Shown here in pieces: positions 8,323 through 17,442 of a DNA stretch of 44,039 bases. Position 1 is the stretch's first letter; every line of letters begins with the position of its first letter. Below the pieces are notes generated by a model. That model did not search any database. It had not been told where the DNA came from and saw nothing but the letters and a program-made list of their open reading frames with translations. This stretch comes from Galbibacter sp035306585 (GTDB lineage: Bacteria; Bacteroidota; Bacteroidia; Flavobacteriales; Flavobacteriaceae), in contig NZ_DATGNU010000002.1 in the NCBI RefSeq assembly GCF_035306585.1, positions 1-44,039 on the forward strand, written 5' to 3'. Position numbers and translations under genes: made by a program.

Positions 8323-9711
8323 ATGACACTTATAAAATCAATTTCTGGAATAAGAGGAACTATTGGAGGTAAAACTTCGGACAACTTAACACCTTTAGAT
8401 ACAGTGAGGTTTGCTGCTGCATATGGTAGTTGGCTTAAATTACACTCGTCTAAGGAGAAGTTAAAAGTGGTTGTAGGTCGTGATGCACGGCTCTCTGGCG
8501 AAATGATTGAAAAGTTGGTCGTATCAACCTTGGTGGGTCTTGGAATAGATGTCATAAACTTGGGATTGTCTACCACACCAACGGTAGAGATCGCAGTGCC
8601 ATTAGAGAAGGCAGATGGTGGAATTATTTTAACAGCAAGTCATAATCCAAAACAATGGAATGCGCTTAAATTACTCAATCATAAAGGGGAGTTTATAAAT
8701 GGGGAAGAAGGGCTGAAGATATTAGAAATTTCAGAACTAGAAGATTTTAATTTTGCAGAAGTGGATGATTTAGGAAAGGTTACCTTGAATGACTCCTATA
8801 TGGATATTCATATTGATCAGGTCTTGAATTTACCCCTTGTGAATGTAGATCAAATTAAGGCCGCAAATTTTAAGGTGGTTGTAGACGGTGTTAATTCAAG
8901 TGGAGGCGTGATTATACCGAAGCTTCTAAAAGAACTTGGCGTAACGGTTATTGAATTATACTGTGAACCTACGGGTGATTTTCCACACAATCCCGAACCA
9001 TTAAAAGAACACCTAACGGATATCTGCAAACTTGTTGTAGAGAAGCAGGCTGATATGGGTATAGTAGTGGATCCAGATGTAGATCGTTTAGCTTTTATCA
9101 CCAATGAAGGAGAAATGTTTGGTGAGGAATACACCTTGGTAGCCTGTGCAGATTTTGTGTTAGGGAAATCAATAGGAAATACCGTTTCAAATCTCTCTTC
9201 ATCAAGAGCTTTAAGAGATATTACCCTAAAACACGGTGGACATTATCAAGCCTCCGCAGTAGGAGAGGTTAATGTCGTTTCCCTGATGAAAAAAACGCAA
9301 GCCATCATAGGAGGTGAGGGGAATGGAGGGATTATCTACCCTGAGAGCCATTACGGAAGGGATTCTCTTGTAGGAATCGCATTGTTTTTAACTCATTTGG
9401 CAGAAAAACAACTAACAGTTAAGGAGCTTCGAGACTCTTATCCTTCCTATTTTATGAGTAAAAAGAAAATTGAATTAACACCAGAATTGGATGTCGATAA
9501 AATCCTTGATAGTGTGGTTAAGGCCTATAGCCATGAGGAGATTACTACTATTGATGGGGTGAAAATTGATTTTGATACAAGTTGGGTTCACCTTAGAAAA
9601 TCCAATACCGAACCCATTATTCGCATTTATACCGAGGCAACCACACAGCAAAAGGCAGATGATTTAGCTGATAAATTTATCGCTGAATTAAAAGCGATAG
9701 CACTTGTTTAA
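8323..9711 (+). CDS. glmM: Phosphoglucosamine mutase
   Basis: A 462-residue alpha-D-phosphohexomutase. GlmM interconverts glucosamine-6-phosphate and glucosamine-1-phosphate for UDP-GlcNAc, and hence peptidoglycan and lipid A. Visible motifs are SISGIRGTIGG at the N-terminus, the phosphoserine loop LTASHNPKQWNALK with catalytic Ser106, the metal loop VVDPDVDRLAF with Asp250, Asp252 and Asp254, GGEGNGGIIYP for sugar binding, and the C-terminal phosphate-binding RKSNTEPIIRIYTEA. Phosphomannomutase/phosphoglucomutase activity is an alternative that motif reading cannot exclude. The neighbouring acyltransferase gene is convergent with only 7 bases between the stops. Confidence 0.9.
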   Translation: MTLIKSISGIRGTIGGKTSDNLTPLDTVRFAAAYGSWLKLHSSKEKLKVVVGRDARLSGEMIEKLVVSTLVGLGIDVINLGLSTTPTVEIAVPLEKADGGIILTASHNPKQWNALKLLNHKGEFINGEEGLKILEISELEDFNFAEVDDLGKVTLNDSYMDIHIDQVLNLPLVNVDQIKAANFKVVVDGVNSSGGVIIPKLLKELGVTVIELYCEPTGDFPHNPEPLKEHLTDICKLVVEKQADMGIVVDPDVDRLAFITNEGEMFGEEYTLVACADFVLGKSIGNTVSNLSSSRALRDITLKHGGHYQASAVGEVNVVSLMKKTQAIIGGEGNGGIIYPESHYGRDSLVGIALFLTHLAEKQLTVKELRDSYPSYFMSKKKIELTPELDVDKILDSVVKAYSHEEITTIDGVKIDFDTSWVHLRKSNTEPIIRIYTEATTQQKADDLADKFIAELKAIALV

Positions 9712-9718
9712 TAGGGAT

Positions 9719-10606
9719 TTACCTTTTTTTAGGTGCCTTGTCTTTATGCTTAAATCTGTTATGAGTCCAGAGGTAATACTCTGGCTTATTTCTGATCTCA
9801 CGCTCAAGATATTCCCAATAAATATCGGTTATCTGGTAATCAGGGTATTTTGCTGAATTTGATGCAATGTCAATAATAGTGGTTTCATAATACCCTCTTT
9901 TTACCTTTTCGACGCAAAAGAATACCACCGCCATATCAAATTTTTTTGCTAAAGTCTCCGCTGCTGTAAAAACAGGTACCTTTACCCCAAAAAATTCTCT
10001 CCAATAGTCCGAATGGACTAATTGAGGCGATTGATCGTTTACGAACCCATATATTGATAAGCGATTCTCCCGATGATTTTTAAGAACTTTTCTTGCTGTT
10101 TGATATCTCGAGATCAATTCACCTCCGTTTTTCTTCCTTATTCTTTTAATAAGTCGATCAAAGTATTTATTAGATAGTGGTGAATATATACCAAATCCTT
10201 CGTGTTTAATGTGGTTTGCAAGAGATAGTACCCACTCATAATTGCCGTAATGCCCACAGAGCAACACGACACTTTTATTTTGTTCAGCATATTTATCTAA
10301 GACCTCCACATTGTGAAAAACAGCGTGTCGTTCCATCTCCTCATGGCTCATGGATAAGGACTTGATCATTTCTAAAAAAAGATCGCACATGTGCCGATAG
10401 AATTTTTTGCGAATGGTCAATAATTCTTGGTGACTTTTTTCGGGAAAACAAAGGGTTAGATTCTTAAGGACTAATTTTTTCCTATAACCTACCACATGAA
10501 AAAAGATGATATATAAAAAGTCCGAAACCTTATATAATAAAATAAAGGGTAATTTGGAAATAACCCAAAGTATTGGATAAGTTAACAAATAAACTAGTAG
10601 CTGCAT
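9719..10606 (-). CDS. Lysophospholipid / lipid A acyltransferase family protein (LpxL-like)
   Basis: A 295-residue inner-membrane-associated acyltransferase of the HtrB/LpxL family, which adds a secondary acyl chain to lipid A or a related lipid. The first 40 residues are hydrophobic (LLVYLLTYPILWVISKLPFILL). The catalytic H-x4-E motif is CGHYGNYE with His119 and Glu124, and the substrate-binding block follows with GFVNDQSPQ and FFGVKVPVFTAAETLAKKF. The end is Lys-rich (HKDKAPKKR). The length is normal. The gene is transcribed towards glmM and is preceded by a good -7 element on the minus strand. Confidence 0.88.
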   Translation of the reverse strand: MQLLVYLLTYPILWVISKLPFILLYKVSDFLYIIFFHVVGYRKKLVLKNLTLCFPEKSHQELLTIRKKFYRHMCDLFLEMIKSLSMSHEEMERHAVFHNVEVLDKYAEQNKSVVLLCGHYGNYEWVLSLANHIKHEGFGIYSPLSNKYFDRLIKRIRKKNGGELISRYQTARKVLKNHRENRLSIYGFVNDQSPQLVHSDYWREFFGVKVPVFTAAETLAKKFDMAVVFFCVEKVKRGYYETTIIDIASNSAKYPDYQITDIYWEYLEREIRNKPEYYLWTHNRFKHKDKAPKKR

Positions 10607-10622
10607 GCAGTATCAATTTTGG

Positions 10623-10630
10623 CAAATGTA
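10623..10630 (-). promoter_or_regulatory. Candidate -7 promoter element for the LpxL-like gene
   Basis: On the minus strand the sequence reads TACATTTG, a full match to TAnnTTTG, 17 bases upstream of the ATG. No convincing -33 element is visible. Confidence 0.4.
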
Positions 10631-10865
10631 CATAAAAATTAACAGTAGTCTTTTTTGACTAAATTCACCCTGTAGAACTTTTTAAAAATTACTTATCAGT
10701 ATGTTTCTTGTAGTGTTAAGGGCTGAAAAACCCTTTATAGGTTTGCGTTTAATTGCGCTAGTTTGGTAGTGGGGAAACATATTGAAAATTAGAAGATGGT
10801 GGTACTTTTAAGAAGCAATTCTGAGAATTTGGACACCACGAGGATAATATAAAAATGGAATACCA

Positions 10866-10873
10866 TATATTTG
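10866..10873 (+). promoter_or_regulatory. Candidate -7 promoter element for the rhomboid gene
   Basis: TATATTTG, 26 bases before the rhomboid ATG. The rest of the 292-base gap (10607-10898) shows only a weak AAGGG/CCCTT stem near 10718-10735 and no gene. Confidence 0.4.
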
Positions 10874-10898
10874 AACTAGAAAACTTTTAAAGCGAACT

Positions 10899-11546
10899 AT
10901 GAATATAGATATTGTTACCATTGTGGTTATTCTAGCCAATGTTATGGCCTCCTACAAAGGGTTTAATGATCCCAACTTTTTTGATCGTTATAAGTTTCAT
11001 ATTGGTGCTATAAAAGCAGGAGAGAAAATTAGAATTTTAACTTCGGGATTTCTACACGTTGATATGACGCACCTGTTGTTTAATATGTTAACACTCTATT
11101 TTTTTGCACCTATTGTGGTGGTTTATTTTGGCAGTGTTAAGTTCTTAATTGTTTATCTAGTTAGTCTTGTAGCAGGAAATGTTCTTTCGATGATTTTCCA
11201 TAAAAATGAATACCAATATAGTGCTGTAGGAGCTAGTGGAGCTGTTACTGGTATTTTATACGCAGCAATTCTTTTACAACCCGATATGCGTCTTGGATTC
11301 TTTTTTATTCCTATCCCGGTTCCGGCCTATATTTTTGGAATAGGTTACCTGTTGTATTCCATTTATGGAATGCGCAATAGGGTAGGGAATATTGGACATA
11401 CTGCGCACTTTGGCGGTGCCATTGGTGGATACCTGGTCACCCTGTTGTTTTTCCCTTCTCTGATATGGATACAACCACTGATGGTCGGCCTGTTGGCCCT
11501 TCCGATAGTAATTTTATTTATTCTTGAAAAATCAAAAAAATTATAG
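10899..11546 (+). CDS. Rhomboid family intramembrane serine protease
   Basis: A 215-residue polytopic membrane protein with about six hydrophobic segments. The rhomboid catalytic dyad is visible: Ser113 in VGASGAVTG (the GxSG motif) and His170 in GHTAHFGGAIGG. The supporting HLLFNM motif has His58 and Asn62. The protein is compact, without extra N-terminal domains. Rhomboids cut single-pass membrane proteins inside the membrane; the substrate here is unknown. The SIMPL gene follows after 47 bases in the same direction but has its own -7-like motif. Confidence 0.93.
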   Translation: MNIDIVTIVVILANVMASYKGFNDPNFFDRYKFHIGAIKAGEKIRILTSGFLHVDMTHLLFNMLTLYFFAPIVVVYFGSVKFLIVYLVSLVAGNVLSMIFHKNEYQYSAVGASGAVTGILYAAILLQPDMRLGFFFIPIPVPAYIFGIGYLLYSIYGMRNRVGNIGHTAHFGGAIGGYLVTLLFFPSLIWIQPLMVGLLALPIVILFILEKSKKL

Positions 11547-11554
11547 TTTGGCAC

Positions 11555-11562
11555 TAGGTTTG
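11555..11562 (+). promoter_or_regulatory. Candidate -7 promoter element for the SIMPL gene
   Basis: TAGGTTTG matches TAnnTTTG and lies 31 bases before the start codon, in the short gap after the rhomboid gene. Confidence 0.35.
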
Positions 11563-11593
11563 TTAAAGAACTATTGAACCAATAAAGTAAACA

Positions 11594-12283
11594 ATGATGA
11601 AAAAAGCAATTTTAGTATTAACTGTATTATTTACAACTATGAGCCTAACAGCACAAGAAACATCACCATACATCTCAGTAAGTGGAGAAGGTATTGTTAA
11701 AGTTACTCCAGATCAAGTATTTATTAAAGTAAGAGTAGAGAATCAGGGTAAATCAGCTCAAGAGGTAAAAGAATTAAACGACAAGGCCATCGATAAGGTA
11801 CTTAAGTATGTCAAATCCATGGGGGTCGATCAAAAGGATGTCAATACAGAATATATCAACTTAAACAAAAACTACGATTACCAAACAAAAGAATACAATT
11901 ATGTAGCCAATCAGTCGATCGCTATCCTATTAAAAGATTTGGAAAAGTATACTGATTTTACACAAGGGCTATTAAATGCTGGAATAAATAGAATCGACGG
12001 GGTAGAATTCAGATCTACTGAGATCGAGAAACACAAAACAGAAGCCCGTATTGCAGCCGTAAAAGATGCGAAAAAGAAAGCAGAGGAGCTCGCTTCTGCT
12101 CTAGGAATGAACGTTGGAAAAGCCCTCTATATTAATGAATCAGGAGGGGTGAGTGCACCACAACCCGTTTACAGAATGGAAATGGCTAAAGCAAGTTTTA
12201 GTGATTCCAGCAATATGGAAACCATTGCTGTTGGTGAAATGGCTATTAAAGCCTCTGTTTCTATTCGATTCGAACTGAAATAA
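11594..12283 (+). CDS. SIMPL domain-containing (DUF541) secreted protein
   Basis: A 229-residue protein with a signal peptide (MMKKAILVLTVLFTTMSLTAQ, cleavage probably after TAQ), placing it in the periplasm or outer membrane. The mature part matches the SIMPL/DUF541 family (YggE-like): ISVSGEGIVKVTPDQVFIKV at the start, a YxYxANQSI segment, a long Lys/Ala-rich helix (AAVKDAKKKAEELASALG) and a final VSIRFEL strand. The family forms oligomeric beta assemblies; its biochemical role is poorly defined, with links to stress tolerance. Either of two adjacent ATGs could start it. A good terminator follows. Confidence 0.92.
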   Translation: MMKKAILVLTVLFTTMSLTAQETSPYISVSGEGIVKVTPDQVFIKVRVENQGKSAQEVKELNDKAIDKVLKYVKSMGVDQKDVNTEYINLNKNYDYQTKEYNYVANQSIAILLKDLEKYTDFTQGLLNAGINRIDGVEFRSTEIEKHKTEARIAAVKDAKKKAEELASALGMNVGKALYINESGGVSAPQPVYRMEMAKASFSDSSNMETIAVGEMAIKASVSIRFELK

Positions 12284-12321
12284 TACGCTATTATCCGCAC
12301 TCAAAGTAAAGATTTTTTATT

Positions 12322-12352
12322 GGGCTATCCCCTTGGGTAGCCCTTTTTATTT
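12322..12352 (+). terminator. Intrinsic terminator of the SIMPL gene
   Basis: Stem GGGCTATCC / GGGTAGCCC (one wobble pair) with a 4-base loop, followed by TTTTTATTTTA. Confidence 0.88.
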
Positions 12353-12383
12353 TAGATTGCTTGAAGCCAACAATCTATCTTTG

Positions 12384-12589
12384 AACTTTATTAAAACGTG
12401 TGATGTAAATCCTCAGAGTACAAAGGTTATCCATTGTTCTATCATTCATTTTATTGAATTTAAAAAGTTACCATGCGTATTAGAAACAGTAGAGGTATGA
12501 AAGAATTTCGGACAAGCGTTTGTTTATAGTTTTTATCTAAGGCTTAGTAGAGTAGTGCTCATTGAATGCAATACATCGAACCAAAAGTA
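12384..12589. other. Gene-free stretch within the 396-base gap 12284-12679
   Basis: No convincing coding frame is present; the longest ATG-started plus-strand frame I found encodes 18 residues. A plus-strand TATCTTTG (12376-12383) resembles a -7 element but faces no plus-strand gene. The gap is bounded by the SIMPL terminator on the left and an 18-bp hairpin on the right. Confidence 0.5.
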
Positions 12590-12628
12590 AAATGCTCAGG
12601 CAATTTTCTAAAAATTGCCTGAGCATTT
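12590..12628 (-). terminator. Strong hairpin downstream of the TlpA-like gene
   Basis: A perfect 18-bp inverted repeat (arms 12590-12607 and 12611-12628; arm AAATGCTCAGGCAATTTT) has a 3-base loop. On the minus strand it is followed by TTTTACTTTTGG, so it most likely ends the TlpA-like transcript 52 bases after its stop. The stem is unusually long for a terminator in this window. Confidence 0.7.
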
Positions 12629-12679
12629 GTCTTGAGCATAAAAGTATGCTTGTAATATACTATTGTATTTTTTATCTCC

Positions 12680-13783
12680 CTAAGGAAGAAGAGTTGAAAT
12701 TTTATTATAAAGCTCCTCTCCACGAAGATCTTTAGCAATAATCCTTCCTTCTGCATCTAAGATATAAGTTGCAGGAATGGACTTAATATTATACAATTTT
12801 GCGATAGGATCTTGCCAAAACTTTAAGTTTGACATATGATGCCATGGCAATTGATCCTCCTCTATAGCTTTAACCCAATCTTCTGCCTTTCTATCCAAAG
12901 AAACACCTACAACACTTAAACCTTTCTCATGGAAATCGTTGTATAGTTTCACCAAATTAGGGTTTTCAACTCTACAGGGCTTACACCATGCCGCCCAAAA
13001 ATCAACAATGGTAACTTTACCCAGTGACGATTTTAAAGAGATGGTATCTCCTTCAGGGGTTGGCGCCGAAAAATCAGGAGCAACAGAACCAATGGCAAGT
13101 TTTTTAATTCCTTCAAATTGTTTGGTTAAAGCTTTTCCGATCTCATTGTTTTTTAAATCCTCAGACAATGCTTCGAAAAGTTCTGCTGCTTTGTCAGCGT
13201 GAGGGCTACTGGCCATCTGCTGAAGAACCATTAAAGAAATGTACGAATCAGGATTGTTCTTTACAAAATTTTGTTCGTATGCTCTGGCCTCTTCTTGAAC
13301 TTCTTTAAATGTCTCGGTCAAGGTGTTTAATGTAACTGTATCACCTTTTTGTTGAGCTTCCATCCCTTGTTGTTGGATGCTTGCCATTTTATCTCGAATA
13401 CTCATAGTACCTTCAATAAAGGAAGCGAAGTCATCATTTGATGGAGTTCCAACAACCTTCGAAGTATTTAAACTATCAATATGAGCGGTAACTGTAATGG
13501 TACCCTGTTCAAGGATCAATGGAAGTATTCCGCGGTTCCCCTCAAAAAGCAGGTAATGTAATTGGGGACTATTTGCAGTTCCACTGAACTCAACCGTACC
13601 ATTTTTAATTTCTAAAGTATCTATCACGCTAGGAGGCATTCCTGTTTGTGGCTTTTGTAAATACACTAGTTTCCCATCTTCTACACCGTCCGCATTTACT
13701 GTTACCTTGTAGGTATTTTCAGCTACTGTTTCGCAAGCTACCAAACCTAAAAGTAAGACAATAATTAATCCAATTTTTTTCAT
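12680..13783 (-). CDS. TlpA-like thioredoxin lipoprotein with DUF4369 domain
   Basis: A 367-residue lipoprotein: MKKIGLIIVLLLGLVAC has a lipobox with Cys17. Residues about 24-120 look like the DUF4369 N-terminal domain (KVTVNADGVEDGKLVYLQKP). A Glu/Gln-rich helical linker follows, then a TlpA/AhpC-TSA thioredoxin domain from about 230. The redox motif is WAAWCKPC (Cys267, Cys270), and the cis-Pro segment IKSIPATYILD is present. Such proteins act as membrane-tethered periplasmic thiol reductases in Bacteroidota. The partner is unknown. It is a single-gene unit with its own downstream hairpin. Confidence 0.92.
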   Translation of the reverse strand: MKKIGLIIVLLLGLVACETVAENTYKVTVNADGVEDGKLVYLQKPQTGMPPSVIDTLEIKNGTVEFSGTANSPQLHYLLFEGNRGILPLILEQGTITVTAHIDSLNTSKVVGTPSNDDFASFIEGTMSIRDKMASIQQQGMEAQQKGDTVTLNTLTETFKEVQEEARAYEQNFVKNNPDSYISLMVLQQMASSPHADKAAELFEALSEDLKNNEIGKALTKQFEGIKKLAIGSVAPDFSAPTPEGDTISLKSSLGKVTIVDFWAAWCKPCRVENPNLVKLYNDFHEKGLSVVGVSLDRKAEDWVKAIEEDQLPWHHMSNLKFWQDPIAKLYNIKSIPATYILDAEGRIIAKDLRGEELYNKISTLLP

Positions 13784-13862
13784 TCAGTTATATTTATTTG
13801 ATTTTTGCTGATTACAAAGTTAAAATTTCAGTTCTATTCCAAAAGAGAATTAACAAATAAAA

Positions 13863-13888
13863 GCCTTGAAACTATTTTTTCAAGGCCT
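13863..13888 (-). terminator. Intrinsic terminator of the beta-barrel gene
   Basis: Stem GCCTTGAA / TTCAAGGC with an 8-base loop; on the minus strand a TTTTATTTG stretch follows. It lies about 26 bases after the stop of the gene starting at 14408. Confidence 0.75.
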
Positions 13889-13913
13889 TTACATATAATT
13901 TCTATTGAGATTT

Positions 13914-14408
13914 TTAGAACTGATAACGAATACCTAAACCGATATCGAATCCTAAATCGTCATCGAAGTCGTTGAATCCTAATTCTGGTCTAAAATCCAG
14001 AGAGAGTAATAGTGGAATATTAAAATTGTATTCAATTCCCACATCTCCAGCCAAGAATAAAAACGTACCACTATGATCATGATTATGGTCATTGAACCAA
14101 GCTTCGTCCCCGTCGTAGCTTCCAAATCCACCACCAGCACCCGCGTACCAATTAAATCCGCCCTCTATTGGAAAAACCCATTGATAAAGTCCAGTTAATT
14201 TAAAGGCGTCAAAATGATCTTCATCTCTCCAACCAAGATCAAATTCAAGACGATTACTGGACGAAATGGCTCTTTGATACGATATTTCTGCCCCAAATCC
14301 ATTACCGTCCCCAAGACGTAATCCTAATGCATTTGTTGAAATTTCCTGTGCAACACTCGCCGAAGTAAATCCAATAACTAAAACGCTAAATAATAGTAGC
14401 TTTTTCAT
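13914..14408 (-). CDS. Small outer-membrane beta-barrel protein
   Basis: A 164-residue protein with a signal peptide (MKKLLLFSVLVIGFTSASVAQ). The mature part is rich in alternating aromatic and polar residues and in Gly/Asp turns (NRLEFDLGWRDEDHF, WYAGAGGGFGSYDGDEAWF) and ends in GLGIRYQF, a C-terminal aromatic residue typical of outer-membrane beta-barrels. The ATG at 14408 is chosen because the signal peptide starts there; the frame is open for 12 more codons upstream. The role is unknown. It has a terminator of its own and is divergent from the FAD/Fe-S dehydrogenase. Confidence 0.82.
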   Translation of the reverse strand: MKKLLLFSVLVIGFTSASVAQEISTNALGLRLGDGNGFGAEISYQRAISSSNRLEFDLGWRDEDHFDAFKLTGLYQWVFPIEGGFNWYAGAGGGFGSYDGDEAWFNDHNHDHSGTFLFLAGDVGIEYNFNIPLLLSLDFRPELGFNDFDDDLGFDIGLGIRYQF

Positions 14409-14489
14409 AAATTTGGTTTTTTGTTTGACATATATACGATACAATATTAACCAAAAGTTTATGTTCTATTGTTAAAAAATTCTAAACGA

Positions 14490-17381
14490 ATGTTAAAGGC
14501 CTTATCCTCAATTATAAAGGGGGAGTTACTCATAGATGATCTACATCGTGCTATATATGCCACCGATGCTTCAGTGTATCGGCAACTCCCTTTAGGGGTT
14601 TGCTACCCTAAGGATGTAGAGGATATCACTCAGATTGTTACCTTTTGTCATCAAAATACGATCCCTATTATACCAAGGACGGCTGGAACCTCCCTTGCCG
14701 GGCAGTGTGTTGGAGAAGGGCTGGTGGTGGATGTCTCTAAATACATGACCAATATTTTAGAATTAGATAAAGAGAACCATCGCGTAAGTGTGGAGCCTGG
14801 TGTTATTCGAGATGAATTAAATATGTTTCTAAAGCCACATGGACTTTTTTTTGGACCCAACACCTCTACATCAAATCGATGCATGATTGGTGGGATGGTT
14901 GGAAATAATTCCAGTGGGACTACTTCCATAAAATACGGTGTCACTCGGGATAAGATTGTGGAGATTCATGGAATTTTAAGTGATGGATCCAATGTGGTCT
15001 TTAAGGAATTATCCCCTGAGGATTTTGATAAAAAATTGTCTTTAAAAACTCTTGAAGGCGAGATTTATCGTTCCATTTATACCGAACTCTCCAAAGAAGG
15101 TGTTGCCTTGCAAATTCGCAATAATTTTCCCAAACCAGAGATCCACAGAAGAAATACAGGCTATGCCATTGATGAATTACTGAAATTTCAACCTTTCAAT
15201 CGACAAGGAGAAAAGTTTAATTTAAGTAAGTTGATTGCCGGTAGTGAAGGCACCTTAGTTTTTATGACCAAATTGGTACTTGAGCTCGATCCCCTTATGC
15301 CTGAACAAGGGGTCATGATTGCCGCGCACTTTAAAAGTGTAGCAGATTGTTGCAATACAGTTCACAAAGTGATGCAACATGATTTGTTTACCTGTGAGAT
15401 GATGGACAAGGTGATTTTAGATTGTACCAAAAACAACAAATCTCAATTACCGAATCGATTTTTTATAGACGGAGACCCTGAGGCTATTCTCATGTTAGAA
15501 TTAAGGTCCAATGATAGGGAGCAGCTCAATGACAAGCGGGACCGTTTAATAGCGGATCTAGACCAGAGTTTAAGTTATGCCCATCCTAGTTTATATGGTA
15601 GTGAAATTGATCAGGCTCTTGAACTCAGAAAGGCAGGACTTGGACTACTAGGAAATATTGTCGGGGATAAAAAAGCGGTAGCATGTATCGAGGATACTGC
15701 GGTTACCATTGAGGACTTAAGTGCCTACATCGAAGCGTTTTCCACTATTATGAAAAAATACGATCAGCGGGCGGTATATTACGCTCATGCTGGTGCAGGG
15801 GAACTCCACTTACGTCCAATTTTAGATTTGAAGAAATCAGAAGATGTAAAGTTATTTCGTCAAATAACCACCGATGTGGCCTATTTGGTTAAAGAATATG
15901 GTGGTTCCTTCAGTGGAGAACATGGTGACGGCAGGGTACGTGCGGAGTTTATAAAACTCATGATTGGAGAGGCTAATTATAACATCCTAAAACGCATTAA
16001 AAACACCTTTGATCCTAAAGGGATTTTAAATCCTGGTAAGATTATAGATGTGGCCCCAATGGATACCAATCTGAGATACGAGCCAGATCGAATAGTGCCC
16101 GAGGTTAATACCCTTTTGGATTTTTCTGATTCTCTAGGCATTTTAAGGGCTGCAGAAAAATGTAATGGTAGTGGGGATTGTCGTAAAACTCATCATTCAA
16201 GCGGGGCAATGTGTCCAAGTTATCATGCTACAAAAAATGAAAAGGATACCACTAGGGCACGTGCCAATGCACTTCGGGAATATTTAACGCATTCTGAAAA
16301 GCCTAATAAATTTGATCAAAAAGAGCTCAAAGAGGTCTTTGATCTTTGCGTTAGCTGTAAGGCCTGTAGTAGTGAATGCCCAAGCAATGTAGATGTGGCT
16401 ACCTTAAAAACAGAGTTTTTATACCAGTATTACAAGAGTAATGCTCCTTCTTTAAGGGATCGGGCATTTGCCTATAACTCCCAGCTTAATCGATTAGGAA
16501 GTGTTCTTCCATGGGTTACCAATAGTAAAATCATGGGGAGTATATTGAAAAAGATCCTAAACATAGCTAGTAAACGAAAATTACCTGAGGTACAGCGTTT
16601 TAATTTTACTTCTTATCTGCAAAAGTCTCTTGATCAAAGGCAATCCCCACCAAATTACTTAAAAGAAGTTGTCTTGTATATTGATGAGTTTACACAATAT
16701 ATGGATGTGGCTATTGGTAAAGATGCGATTGATTTACTTGTAGGATTAGGGTATAGCCCAAAATTGTATTTTGGAGAAAGTGGACGTAGTTTTATTTCCA
16801 AAGGGTTTTTATCACAGGCTCAAAAATATGCCAATCGAAATGTAGAAGCGCTAAAAGGGTATCTGGAAGAACAACTTCCCATAGTTGGAATCGAACCTTC
16901 AGCTATACTGAGCTTTAGGGATGAATATGTAAGGATGGTAAAGGATCAGACCACCGCGAAAAAATTAGCTAATGGAAGTTTTATCCTTGAAGAATTTTTG
17001 GCTGATGAAATAAAAAAAGGCATCATTACAGCCGAACAGTTTACACAGGAAAAACGAACTATTAAATATCATGTTCATTGTCATCAAAAATCGCAATCCA
17101 ATGTCAAGGTGAGTTTTGATATTTTAAATTTACCTATCAATTACAATGTTACACTAATAAACGCTGGTTGCTGTGGTATGGCTGGTTCTTTTGGTTATGA
17201 ACAGGAACACTATCAAGTGAGTATGCAAATGGGGGAACTTCGGTTATTTCCAGCCATTAGAAAGGCCTCTGATCAAGTTACAATTGTTGCCAATGGTACC
17301 AGTTGTAGGCATCAAATAAAAGATGGAACAGGTGTTCAAGCGATTCACCCTATAAGTCTGTTGAGACAGGCCTTGGTATAA
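14490..17381 (+). CDS. FAD-linked oxidase / Fe-S oxidoreductase fusion (D-lactate dehydrogenase-like)
   Basis: A 963-residue fusion of a GlcD/Dld-type flavin dehydrogenase and a GlcF/GlpC-type iron-sulfur protein. The N-terminal FAD-binding domain has IPRTAGTSLAGQCVGEGLVV (about 60-79) and MIGGMVGNNSSGTTS. The FAD-oxidase C domain ends with SGEHGDGRVRAEF and FDPKGILNPGKI. The 4Fe-4S part has CNGSGDC...CPSY near 553-570 and CVSCKACSSECP near 619. The C-terminal CCG-type domain has HVHCHQKS and NAGCCGMAGSFGYE. Such enzymes oxidise D-2-hydroxy acids and pass electrons to quinone at the membrane; the exact substrate is inferred only. The frame opens at a TTG (14469), but the ATG at 14490 fits better. 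Confidence 0.9.
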   Translation: MLKALSSIIKGELLIDDLHRAIYATDASVYRQLPLGVCYPKDVEDITQIVTFCHQNTIPIIPRTAGTSLAGQCVGEGLVVDVSKYMTNILELDKENHRVSVEPGVIRDELNMFLKPHGLFFGPNTSTSNRCMIGGMVGNNSSGTTSIKYGVTRDKIVEIHGILSDGSNVVFKELSPEDFDKKLSLKTLEGEIYRSIYTELSKEGVALQIRNNFPKPEIHRRNTGYAIDELLKFQPFNRQGEKFNLSKLIAGSEGTLVFMTKLVLELDPLMPEQGVMIAAHFKSVADCCNTVHKVMQHDLFTCEMMDKVILDCTKNNKSQLPNRFFIDGDPEAILMLELRSNDREQLNDKRDRLIADLDQSLSYAHPSLYGSEIDQALELRKAGLGLLGNIVGDKKAVACIEDTAVTIEDLSAYIEAFSTIMKKYDQRAVYYAHAGAGELHLRPILDLKKSEDVKLFRQITTDVAYLVKEYGGSFSGEHGDGRVRAEFIKLMIGEANYNILKRIKNTFDPKGILNPGKIIDVAPMDTNLRYEPDRIVPEVNTLLDFSDSLGILRAAEKCNGSGDCRKTHHSSGAMCPSYHATKNEKDTTRARANALREYLTHSEKPNKFDQKELKEVFDLCVSCKACSSECPSNVDVATLKTEFLYQYYKSNAPSLRDRAFAYNSQLNRLGSVLPWVTNSKIMGSILKKILNIASKRKLPEVQRFNFTSYLQKSLDQRQSPPNYLKEVVLYIDEFTQYMDVAIGKDAIDLLVGLGYSPKLYFGESGRSFISKGFLSQAQKYANRNVEALKGYLEEQLPIVGIEPSAILSFRDEYVRMVKDQTTAKKLANGSFILEEFLADEIKKGIITAEQFTQEKRTIKYHVHCHQKSQSNVKVSFDILNLPINYNVTLINAGCCGMAGSFGYEQEHYQVSMQMGELRLFPAIRKASDQVTIVANGTSCRHQIKDGTGVQAIHPISLLRQALV

Positions 17382-17442
17382 TTCTTATCGATGAACCCTA
17401 GTCAGTCTTGTATTTACAAAAATAGCTTAGTGGAAAGTATTA

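Noticed and set aside
12559..12756. 65-codon minus-strand frame at the 3' end of the TlpA-like gene
   Set aside because: It straddles the gene end and the 18-bp terminator hairpin in another frame; composition is that of an AT-rich chance ORF.
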